Shown piece by piece: positions 54,620 to 64,000 of a stretch of 64,000 bases of DNA. The DNA comes from Babylonia areolata (lineage: Eukaryota > Mollusca > Gastropoda > Neogastropoda > Buccinidae). The position numbers were made by a program, and so were the translations under genes. Under the pieces are notes generated by a model. That model was not told the DNA's origin. It did not search any database and worked only from the letters and a program-made list of their open reading frames with translations. The stretch's first letter is position 1, and each line of letters begins with the position of its first letter. The DNA is taken from contig NC_134897.1 in the NCBI RefSeq assembly GCF_041734735.1, positions 4,874,204-4,938,203 on the forward strand, read 5' to 3'.

Positions 54620-56145
54620 TTGACAGGATCTCTTTTAACACCAAGTTTACGAATTTCATCAACAATATAAGATGATGACACGCCAGTTTTGTCCTTGTTT
54701 TGTATAAAGCATTTCTGCTTCATATCTGGAGATGATGATTGGGTGTACCCAAAAGACTCTGCAACAGAGGAGAAAGTGAAACAGGTGTGCTATTGATCAG
54801 AACAGAGTCAGGAAAGGAAGGATTATGACGAAACTTCTTTGGACAGGCTGTCATAAATTGTCTTATCATCATTTAATTGCACCTTATTGAGAGTCATCCA
54901 GTCCTTTAGGCCAGCAATGCACCCCCATGTTTGAGTCACCAGTGCATCAAATTCAGCTATGGAAGCCGACTGATAAAGTTGTGTGCCATCAGCAAAGTTC
55001 TCATGCGATATCACATGATGACTGATGACATCCGACACAGGAGCCACATACAGCACGAAAAGAACAGGACCTAGGACGGACCCCTGTGGGACACCATATT
55101 TTAAGGCAGATACTCTAGAGTTTCTACCATATACACACAGTTTCTGTGTACGATCTGACAGGTAAGACGTGATCCATGCTAGTGCAGTGTCACGAATACC
55201 AAAGGAAGTTTTAAGTCTGTTCAAGAGGGTAGAGTGGTCAATAGTGTCAAAAGCTGCTGACAAGTCTAAGAGAGCGAGAACAGATATCTTGTCTTAATCA
55301 AATTCAAAAAGCAAATCATTCACTATTCTAAGAACGGCCGTTTCGCAACTATGACCACATCTATAAGTTGACTGGTGGGAATTGAGTAAACCATTGTGTT
55401 CCAGATGAGCGAAGAGCTGAGACAGTATGATCGTTTCTAGCAGTTTTGATAAAAATGTCAGATTTGAGGCAGGTCGATATTTTTCAAACAATTACGATCC
55501 AAAGATGGTTTCTTGATGAGTGGACGTACAACAGCAGATTTGAAGCTTTCAGGGAAACAACCAGACAGTAGGGAAGAATTGATGACATGAGTAATATGTG
55601 GCAGTAGAACATCAATACATCCAACCAACAAAGAAGACATGACAGGGTCAAGCTCACAGGATTTCAGACAAGCGCTCAGACACACTTTCTTCACAAAATC
55701 TTCAGTAACCGGTTGGAAACAATGTAAAACAGGTCCACTGTACACGCGTTCTTGAACGGGTGAAGGAGAGTCACGCTTCTCGTGAATGCTTGATATTTTG
55801 CTGGTGAAGAAGTCAGAAAACTTTTGAGGGAGTTCCTGCACCGAAAATATGGTAGGGAGAGGAGTGTGTGATTTTTTTAAATTTTACCTAGTAGATAGTT
55901 CGTAGCGCTGAAAAGCTGTTTGGCTGTGGTGCATGCAAGGATTTTAGAAGAGTAGAACTTTGACTTTGTCCTGTCAACAATGTTTGTTACACTATTCCTG
56001 GCTGTCTGAAAAAATGTCCCAGTTGACGGTCGAACTAGTGGCACGCCAGTGCCTCTCAGCTCTCCTTTCCCGCTTGGCCTCCAACAGCTCTGGTCCCACG
56101 GTGTTGTACCAAGGCGACGGGGAAGGACTGGAGATCAGGCGCCGA
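54620..56145 (-). mobile_element. L2-like LINE fragment (linker, RT, start of C-terminal part)
   Basis: From 56145 downwards on the minus strand: a basic linker ('LLEAKRERRALRGTG', 'NSVTNIVDRTKSKFYSSKIL'), then 'LPQKFSDFFTSKISSIHEKR', 'ELDPVMSSLLVGCIDVLLP', 'FPESFKSAVVRPLIKKPSLD', 'ASNLTFLSKLLETIILSQL'. The RT core follows with 'LSAAFDTIDHSTLLNRLKTS', 'YGVPQGSVLGPVLFVLY', and 'NFADGTQLY', in which the catalytic ADD is ADG. Then 'DWMTLNKVQLNDDKT'. Three or more breaks separate the open stretches. It is the same group as the LINE at 35228-39105. Confidence 0.8.

Positions 56146-56193
<48 letters not shown>
56146..56193. repeat. (AT)n microsatellite
   Basis: Uninterrupted AT dinucleotides of about 44 bases, at the 5' edge of the L2-like fragment. 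Confidence 0.95.
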
Positions 56194-56196
<3 letters not shown>

Positions 56197-57821
56197 AAAT
56201 AAAAGATTGTTTTAAAAGAATGATAATAAGATAATGATTGTTTTAAAAGAATGATAATAAGATAATGATATCAATAAAAGGGGAAATATTACCACTGTAG
56301 AAGCAATTCGACAACAGTAAAATGGTCTTCGTGTTCGGAGTGAGCCTACAATATTTTCTTCAAGCATAGCTATTCTGCTCTCCGCCCTTTCAAGCTGAAT
56401 AATAGGGTGAATTATAATGTAGCCAAGTCAGCCTTGGTTCTCCAAGACGTGACTTACCCCTGACCTTATAGTGACCAGCACATGCCATGGCAGACAATGG
56501 CTGTGCTCCAACACTGCTCAGTACAGAGGCAATAACGGCATGCTATTTCAAAATACAAACTGAAGCTCACATGCTCCAATTTATTATTATTATTAAAAAA
56601 TAAAAAAAATAAAATAAAAATAAAAACCCTACCCAACCCAACCCACTCTGTGCAACATTCACTACCACGTCATGTTTATCGTACCTATGAAAACTTAGAT
56701 CAGTAAGAATCTCATTTATATTTTATTATAATTTTTCGTCAGCTTAAGGATTTCCACTGACGCTAAGATTACGTAATTTTCTTCGTTCGTCACATATTAT
56801 GCTACATTTGTAAATTCTATTTGCAATCGCTTGTAAGTCTACTAAAACCACACTGTTATGTAGTGTGCGGGTGAAAATAGGCATTTAAAAGATACAAAGC
56901 AAAGTAGATTTTCACCACTCTATTGTTCAGACGCCTTTGAACTATTCAAGAATAATCTGAGGATGAAGCATTCTTTCTCCAACGCTGATCAGCATAGCCA
57001 TAGATTAATGTAAACTTTATTCATCTCACATTCAGTGGAGGAAATTCAATCTTATTGCAGAACACATGCCATACTTTGCTGTCTTGATGTTGGCTTCTTC
57101 GGTGCAACCAGATTGTTTGAATACGTCCATTAGCTAGCTGCAACTCTTCATGGTCGAGCCAAGTGTCAGCTCTTTCCAGTCATTGTATTGTGCTGTGGCT
57201 TTTTCCCACCTTATCTTTCAGGTTGTCAGTATCTAATACAGAAACCATTTATACTATGATCATGTATTGTTTCATATAGTGATGTTGTTACTGCTGAAGT
57301 GCTTCCAGTATATATGACAGTAACACAGAACTAAGGTGTTCATCAACTGTAATGTGCTTTGTCTTCTTTGATGTACATGTGTAGTATTCTGTTGTGTTGA
57401 TTGCGAAACAATGTTGGATTTACATCAGTTATTGGTTAAAACCATCTGGTATGTACCTGTTGGATTTACATCAGTTATTGGTTATAACCATCTGATATGT
57501 ATCGCAGCCTGATAATTATATTTCAGCTATCATGCTTTTTCCCTGTACGGTCTACCCCCGTATATTGCCATATGATAACTGATTTTCTTGAGTTGCACTT
57601 ACAAACACACTATACCTATAATCTTTACATAATCTATACTATTTGTCACCAAGTGTACTCTCTCTAAATTAGCGTAGCCGTAACCACTTTTAATACACTG
57701 TACTAGGTATCAGTTATGTCATTTGCTGTCAGTGATTTGTCTTCACATATAATTATGTATTATGTCATGTTTTTGCTAATTCCCAACAGTGGTTGTCTTT
57801 CCATTGTAATATGTATACGTC
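56194..57821. other. Gene-free stretch
   Basis: A short duplicated 'gataatgattgttttaaaag' pair lies near 56200-56270, and a ~45-bp tandem pair at 57412-57503 ('ttggatttacatcagttatt' twice). Otherwise no feature was recognised. Confidence 0.45.
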
Positions 57822-57948
57822 AGTATCAGTATCAGTAGCTCAAGGAGGCGTCACTGCGTTTGGTCAAATCCATATACGCTACACCACATCTGCCAAGCAG
57901 ATGCCTGACCAGCAGCGTAACCCAACGCGCTTAGTCAGGCCTTGAGGA
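57822..57948 (-). repeat. SINE 3' part, 5'-truncated, with (ACTGAT)n tail
   Basis: On the + strand it reads 'cagtatcagtatcagtagct' and then the same ~100-bp body as 33975-34112. It ends at an A-rich stretch. The two copies differ at only a handful of positions. No tRNA head. Confidence 0.8.
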
Positions 57949-59329
57949 AAAAAAACAAACAAAAAACACAAAAAAACAAACAAAAACAAAACAAAACAAA
58001 ACCACCACCACCAACAAAAAAATATATGTATACATGTGCTTACTATGTACAATGTACTTATGATGCTTGTGTTTTCTCTTCTTCATTGAACTATTGTAAT
58101 AAAACAATAGAAAACCCATTGGGACTGGTCTCTTTCTCTCTATTTTTTTATGTCTTTTGGCCTGTATATGGATTCTTTTCATTCTTTTAATCCTTTAGTC
58201 CTTAACCCTTTTATTTTATCCAAATTATCCCACAACATAAATCCCCTTACCACCCGGTGACTTACGTTATCACAATCAGATGGTATGCATGCACAAATAA
58301 GTAGAACATTGTTAAGAAAATGGAAGAATTCTTCATCAGAATGGAATTTATGGTGCCTGGGTTCAAAGACACAGAACTTTTACTATCATATTCACCGCGA
58401 CTCATATAGGGAATAAGTGTATAGAGAGTTCTATGATGTGTGGTAAACAGTTTCTGCTCTTTAAATGGATAAGATTCAAAATTATCAACATAAGTTTCAA
58501 CAAGACAACGGAAGAAACGACCTGAACAACGTCTGTATCATCAAGTTTAGAAAGCAAACCACATATATTCAAAGGCAAAAAAACAAAAACAAAAAAAGAA
58601 AGAAAAAACAAACAAAAACAATACTTCCCCAGTACGTCGAAACTAAACAATTGTTTCTCCATACCCACTCCTTCCCCAGCATAACCCTTCATCCTGCCCT
58701 CAGTCATCCTCACAACTATACATTCATCTACAGCTGTATTCCCAGAAACAGCATTGTCAGAAACATAAATATTCATGTTCAGGTTTTCCCCAGCCATTTC
58801 AACAGCCATAGGCCATCGTCATCATCACTGTCAACTTGACGGATGAGATGTGGTCAAATGGTTTGAGTGTTGGATTCTTGTATTACTCTTCTTCTTTTTT
58901 TCTCTCGCCCCAGTTCCCCGTCGAACCTGGTGGGGTAAGGATGGATATTCTTCTGATCTCCAGGGTGAACATATATGCCGACCTGCCAGTATTCAAACAC
59001 TCAGTCTCACATCTTTCCTCGTTCACATTCAACACACTGCCATATACACTTTTTTTTTGTCACAGACATACTAGCAATATCGACTGAACGACACTTGAAA
59101 GTTACCAACACTCTCTGACAACACAGCACTCTGTGCTCTGTGGCAAGCCGGGTGCGTGCCTCTCTATCACCGACACGGTCAGAATGTTCCCCGCTCCCCC
59201 AACGCTTACCCATCATGCATAAGCTCATATTCTCACGAAACACACCCGTGGAGGGAGACCTGTTAGCGTTTCTGTCCTCGAATCCACGTGCAACTGGTGG
59301 CGGACCTAATTTGTCCCCAGTTCTAAAAA
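57949..59329. other. Stretch with no recognised gene
   Basis: AAAC/AAAACA simple sequence at 57945-58020 and 58575-58625. The frames at 58402-58839 overlap this and show no domain. Weak LINE-like reading may extend here from the remnant at 59330. Confidence 0.35.
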
Positions 59330-60210
59330 GATTCACCCACTTTGAACCATGGCACACTGATTCCATTTTGTTCCACAGGGACGGCCGAATCCATTGGTAG
59401 TCTCCGTCAGGTTGTCATCGGCGCCGAGAAAGAATCTTTTCCCGTTGATCACACGGTGATCGGAGACCATGTTCTTCCCCTGTGTCCTGGCAGACTTGAG
59501 GTGTTATGTCAGCTTTCTTTATATTCCTCTCACTGTCGTTGACAAGTATTTACAGATGTCTCTTTCTTCACAGATGTCTGTCTTTTGAAGTTTGTCGACA
59601 AGCAAGTCATTCACCATGTCACTGCAGCCTTGTTTCTCGGAACTCAGTGTGTGATGGTGTTGTTTTCTGAAGTTTCAATTTTCTTTTTCAAATTTGTGTT
59701 TTCTTCTTTCAACATTTACCATTTTCATTATCATGCCCCTTACCAAAACTTTCAGCTCGGTCATCTCATTTCTCATCTCGGTCATGTAATTTCTCAAGTC
59801 ACCAAATTTAAAACAAAAGCTTCATGACCCTGACATAACACCTTTTAATATCCATGAGGTTTTTCATTCACTGCTTGTTCGATGCTGGCTCTTCTCTGGT
59901 AACTTGTCAGCTTCATTTGTCGGAGCGGATCCCGCTTCGAGGATTCTGGATTCATCTTCACATCACCACATTGGCGAAGTAAATTTGCCAGGTACAAAAG
60001 AGTGATGGGTAAACCAACAATTACACTGTCCATCCTGTTCACTGATTCTGAATGGAAAAACAGTTTTGCCTGTTTCAACATAAACAAACGAGTGCAGGCA
60101 GAAATCCTCCATAAGCACCTCGAAAGTAAGTGGAGAGACTGGTGTTGTTGTGCAGCTAATGTTGGAGCCCATTGACAGAAACCAAGCAGACATCAGAGAC
60201 GGCAAGCTCG
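59330..60210 (-). mobile_element. LINE ORF1 remnant, minus strand
   Basis: The minus strand reads in pieces 'YMTEMRNEMTELKVLVRG' and 'VNVERRKHKFEKEN' (coiled-coil like), then 'RKLTXHLKSARTQGKN', 'VSDHRVINGKRFFLGADDN' (X = stop) and 'LTETTNGFG'. This order (heptads, then an 'AR..GK' and 'VINGKRF' block) is typical of LINE ORF1 RNA-binding proteins. Several stops are present. No ORF2 follows it in the window. Confidence 0.5.
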
Positions 60211-60828
60211 AGTGCTAGTGGCGAGAGAGATAGGCAAGGGCAAAAAAAGAAACGGGCGTGAAGCGGGAAGTAAATCTTGTCTTTACCTCGTCGCAAATTA
60301 TTCTGAGCGGAAGCCTACCTCGTCACTCTTGCCGCGAGGTGGAAAAGTTCTCAGGTGTGGGGCACAATGTAGGGACTGACAGGTTAGCAAAGTGGCAAGG
60401 TTGGGGGGGGGGGGGGGGGGGGGGCTGTTACCCCGCTCCATTAATCCCCACCCCCACCCCCCACACGCTGTGTCGCTTCCACCACATCACAACAGTGAAC
60501 TCCCGAACAGGGAAGGTCAATCGGGTAGCACAGCAAATCCCGGGTTTGGCTCTGCACTCCGGGTGGTGGTGATCTAACACGCGCGAAGTCTTCAAAGACC
60601 GGTATGTGTGTTGTAGGTAGGGTGGGTGTTGTTGGCGGTGGTGGCTTATCGACAGGGCGAAACTGTGGGTTGGGTGAAGGGTGTGAGTTCGGGTGGGGAG
60701 GTGAAGGAGTGGTGCGGGGTGTTGGCGAAGGGTGAGGCGTGGTGTGTGAAGTGGGACTTGAGCACGTTAACCATCTGGACGTGGACACTGACTTCTGAAC
60801 ACCAAGTAACCTTTTCTTCTTGTGGTGG

Positions 60829-60870
<42 letters not shown>

Positions 60871-61665
60871 CCATAATTCTTTGTCAAATATATGTTCGAC
60901 ACTTTTGACGCATAATATTTTTTGAAGCGTCAGGATAATATTGTTCTGCTGATGCACTTTAGCTGAAGCTATCATTGAGCATCCACAAGTAAAGAATATT
61001 TTAATTCTGCTATATCTGTTTAATGATAGCGGAATCTGCATGTGATTTTGAGAGAAACAATATATACCGTTATATTCCATTCAGTATGTGCGTTTCACAC
61101 ACACACGCACACACACAGATGCACGCACTCACACACACACACACACACACACATAGACACACGGGCACGCGCAAGAGAGAGAGAGATGCACAGAGAGAGA
61201 GAGAGAGAGAGAGTCATGCATAAAGAACGATGGACAGACAGATCCTGTGACGACAAAACTAGTTGCCTGAGCTTTATTCTGACAGCGTATGTAGCTAGTA
61301 TTTAGTCAGTGAGTAATTAAAATGGATCAATATCGAAGTGTGGTCTGCGGGAGATGGAAAATACAAATTGAATGTCGATTGCTGACGTTTCTCCGTTTGT
61401 TGTCATCGTGTTTATGAAGTCAAGGATTGGTTGTAGCGCACTGTGACGTGAATGTTTCACGACGTCAACTGTTTGAGTGAGTAATCCTTGCTAGGTCACA
61501 GCGTGATTGTGAGGATGATGGTGGTGATGACAGATGGTGGTGGAAGTGGTGATGGGCGATGGTGGTAATGTCAACGACGAAAGTGCTTTCTTTGGTTAAA
61601 CACCCCCCCCCCCCCCCCCCAGCAGAACACGTTTCTGATTCAAATCGAGCCTATATAATGACCTG

Positions 61666-61705
<40 letters not shown>

Positions 61706-62225
61706 CACGTTGGCATTTTCTCAGCTACTACTCGCTGCACATGAACCAAGCTTGGAAAGAATGATAGTTATGAATTTGACCTGCATTGTGAGAGAATCCT
61801 GCAATTATTGTTAAACTAACTTGATATTTTGTACTGTTCCTGGGTAGAGTATGATCTATAAAGAAATTCGAAGATTTTAAAGGTCAAGGTCACAAATGGT
61901 GTATGGTATCGATAGGAGAAGTTTCAATGTGAAAGACGGAGGTCTTGGACACAATCCTCATCAGTTTGGTAGAATAAATTGGATTGGTAACAATAAAACC
62001 TTTGTAAAGAGACATAGTCAGACGTCAGAATTCAAGGTCATAACATGTATGGCGCGTATATGAAAAATGCAGAAGCATGAAAGATTTTTCATCCAGCTTC
62101 ATTAAAAGAGTACAATGGTTTCTTTTAGCCAGAATGAAAGTTCTTGGTTAATCTACAGGTCAATGGTTAAGGTCACATGAATGTGTGTGTATGTGTGTGT
62201 GTGTTTGCCAGATATTCTACTTTGC

Positions 62226-62266
<41 letters not shown>

Positions 62267-62333
62267 ACCAGATATTCTACTTTGCAGATTCTTTTTATTC
62301 ATGATGCTTTGCTATTTGTTTGCTGGAGGAAGA
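60211..62333. other. Gene-free stretch dense in simple repeats
   Basis: A 22-base G-run at 60403-60424, GTG/GGT-rich DNA at 60600-60740, (GT)n at 60832-60868, (AC)n and (AG)n at 61098-61215, an 18-base C-run at 61603-61620, and (GT)n at 61667-61700 and 62226-62262. 'gccagatattctactttgca' type words recur either side of 62230. No gene was recognised. Confidence 0.5.
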
Positions 62334-62582
62334 TGGCAGAATGGGTAAGACGCTTATCTACCAACACAGTGTCCGCGAGGGTCTGAGACCGAATCCCGGT
62401 CTCGTCCTTTCTCTCAGATTTGACTGGAAAGTCAAACTGAGCGTCTAGTGATTCGGATGAGACGATGAACCGAGATCACGCGCGCAGCAGCACTTGGCGC
62501 ACTGAAAAAGAACCCATGGTAACATATGTGTTATCTTCTGGCAAAATTCTTGAGAAGAAATCCACTCTGATTTGTACACAAA
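62334..62582 (+). repeat. SINE with tRNA-like head, 3' end cut by a LINE
   Basis: Begins with a tRNA-like segment (A-box-like 'TGGCAGAATGGGTAAGACGC', B-box-like 'GAGACCGAATCCCG'). A unique body follows ('gagcgtctagtgattcggat', 'agcagcacttggcgcactga', 'agaagaaatccactctga'). It stops where the C-terminus of the minus-strand LINE begins. The two SINE tails elsewhere may be the missing 3' part of this family (inference). Confidence 0.65.
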
Positions 62583-64000
62583 TTCTGGATGCGCAGCTCT
62601 TCCCACAGGTGTTGCAAGGGAAAACGTCTCCAGAAGTTGAGCCCTGCTTCCTTCGCTCACGCTTCTCCTTAATGGCCAGCGTTCTCTTGTTTTCAAACGT
62701 CTTTATGCCACTAGAGCACAGCATCCTCCAGTGAGAGCGGTCAAGGGCATCAGTTTCCCAGGAAGCGATGTCTATGTCACAGGCTTTGAGGTTTGTCTTC
62801 AAGGTGTCCTTGAAGCGCTTGCAGGTTCTTCCAAGTTCACGGTGGCCTTCCTTCAGCTGGCCATACAAAAGCATCTTCGGGATCCTGCTGTCTGTCATGC
62901 GGACAACGTGTCCTGTCCAGCGTAGCTGGCACTGGATCAGCAGGCTTTCGATGCTGGGCAGGCCGCTCCTCTTTAGGACCTGGAGGTTGGAGACCCTGTC
63001 TTGCCACTTTATGCCGAGAATCTTTCGTAGGCATCTCTTGTGAAACTGCTCAAGTTGTTGAATGTGACGGCGATATGTCGTCCATGTTTCACAGCAGTAC
63101 AAGAAGGTGGTCAGCACAACAGCTCTGTAGGTTTTCATCTTGGTGCTGAGCCTGATGCCTTTGTTGTTCCACAGCCTATTGTTGAGTCTGCCAAAGGCGG
63201 ACCTGGCCTTGGCGATGCGCAGCGTCACTTCTGAATCAAGGGCTCCGTTGCTGCATAGGGTGCTGCCCAGGTAGCAAAACATGCCGACTGACTTGATCTC
63301 TGTGTCATTGATCTTGATTGCGGGTGGGGGGAGGCACTGGCGTTCTGTGAGCTAGCTGGTTGGTACATGGACTCGGTCTTGCTGAGGCTGATGGTGAGTC
63401 TAAAGCGCCTGCAGGAGGTTGAGAACCTGTCCATAATGAACTGCATGTCCTCATGGGTGTGTGCAGCAAGCGCACAGTCATCAGCGAAGAGGAATTCTCT
63501 CAACAGTGCCCCAAACACCCTGGACCTGGCGTGGAGTCACCGCAAGTTGAAAAGTTTGCCATCTGTGCGAAACTGAATGTAGATGCCCCGGTCACAGTCT
63601 TGGAAGGCGTCAATCAGCATGGCAGAGAAGAGAATGGAGAACAGTGTGGGTGCCAGGACGCAGCCCTGCTTCACTCCATTTACCACAGGGAACGGATCCG
63701 ACATGTCAGTATTTTCCTGAACTCTCGCCTGCATGCTATCGTGGAAAGACGCAATCAGCTGGATTAGGCTGTCTGGGCAGCCGAACTTTAGGAGGATCTT
63801 CCACAGACCACGGCGGTTCACCGTGTCGAAGGCCTTTGTCAGGTCTACAAAGACCAATTGGAGCTCCTTGTTCTGCTCACGGTACTTCTCTTGCATCTGG
63901 CGTACGGCAAACACCATGTCACATGTTCCCCTGCCTGAGCGGAAGCCGCACTGTGCTTCAGGGATGACTGTGTTGGAGACATGGTCAACCGGTCTGTTCA
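62583..64000 (-). mobile_element. LINE with C2H2-type C-terminus, continues past the window
   Basis: Same family as 16700-18245. From the window edge downwards on the minus strand: 'TDMV' region equivalent 'MVFAVRQMQEKYREQNKEL', 'LTKAFDTVNRRGLWKILL', 'NGVKQGCVLAPTLFSILFSA', catalytic 'FLFADDCALAA', 'MFCYLGSTLCSNGA', 'LRWTGHVVRMTDSRIPKML', and the first half of a zinc finger 'FPCNTCGKSCASRI'. After that the sequence changes to the SINE at about 62582, so the last finger residues are lost. Frame breaks lie near 63530 and 63270. The upstream part is outside the window. Confidence 0.85.

Noticed and set aside
58402-58839. Opposing ~130-codon frames on both strands
   Set aside because: Low-complexity A-rich sequence with no recognisable domain.
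60441-60902. 153-codon Pro/Thr-rich frame
   Set aside because: It arises from CCAC/CA-rich simple sequence next to the G22 run and the (GT)n tract.
1-64000. LTR retroviruses, Polintons or other virus-derived elements
   Set aside because: I looked for protease, integrase, capsid or envelope motifs and paired long terminal repeats and saw none. The RT motifs all belong to non-LTR elements.

Overview
The window is eukaryotic DNA from an invertebrate, most likely a mollusc and plausibly a gastropod (inference). The grounds are split genes with GT-AG introns, abundant (AC)n/(GT)n microsatellites, an unusually mixed set of LINE families of the kinds common in lophotrochozoans, tRNA-derived SINE pieces, and no sign of prokaryotic gene organisation. 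Most long reading frames belong to transposable elements. Host coding sequence is sparse.

Host gene. Two exons on the + strand (22401-22557 and 40264-40436) each encode half of a scavenger receptor cysteine-rich (SRCR) domain. Their splice phases fit exactly (phase 1 in, phase 2 between, phase 1 out; 157 + 173 = 330 bp = 110 codons). A 71-bp exon at 20630-20700 with a strong acceptor, a good start context, a hydrophobic leader and a perfect gtgagt donor joins the first SRCR exon in frame and may carry the signal peptide. The intron that splits the domain is 17.7 kb and is packed with transposons. Its 3' splice site lies at the end of a 41-bp tandem array that has copied the acceptor nine extra times. 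Less certain cysteine-rich exon candidates lie at 11655-11861 and 50280-50446.

Young element. Inside that intron, on the - strand, sits an 8.7-kb L1/Tx1-type LINE (23428-32125). It has an uninterrupted ORF1 (300 aa), an uninterrupted ORF2 (1263 aa; endonuclease, reverse transcriptase, CCHC knuckle), an AATAAA followed by a poly(A) tail, and a perfect 15-bp target-site duplication. It looks recent and possibly active. The ORFs are separated by about 3.6 kb of microsatellite-rich sequence containing a direct duplication.

Layout. 0.5-2.3 kb: decayed relative of the young LINE. 5.1 kb: partial copy of a ~600-bp dispersed repeat. 5.8-12.9 kb: three LINE copies of one superfamily, one nearly full length (7.93-11.58 kb). 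12.9-15.3 kb: full copy of the dispersed repeat, then minus-strand LINE pieces. 15.3-16.7 kb: degenerate 33-bp minisatellite. 16.7-18.8 kb: LINE with a C-terminal C2H2 finger, then another LINE scrap. 18.85-20.29 kb: 40-bp minisatellite with higher-order structure. 20.6-40.4 kb: the SRCR gene with its TE-filled intron (young LINE, CR1-like fragment, SINE tail, L2-like LINE broken by another LINE). 40.5-42.3 kb: old LINE. 43.2-44.5 kb: inverted pair of unrecognised coding-like segments. 44.5-46.1 kb: mariner-type DD37D transposon with long terminal inverted repeats. 46.1-49.5 kb: LINE interrupted by the dispersed repeat, which is itself interrupted. 51.9-53.7 kb: LINE 3' UTR and another dispersed-repeat copy. 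54.6-56.1 kb: L2-like LINE. 57.8 kb: SINE tail. 59.3-60.2 kb: LINE ORF1 remnant. 62.3-64 kb: SINE head abutting a LINE that runs off the window.

No LTR retrovirus, Polinton, rRNA gene or CRISPR array was recognised.
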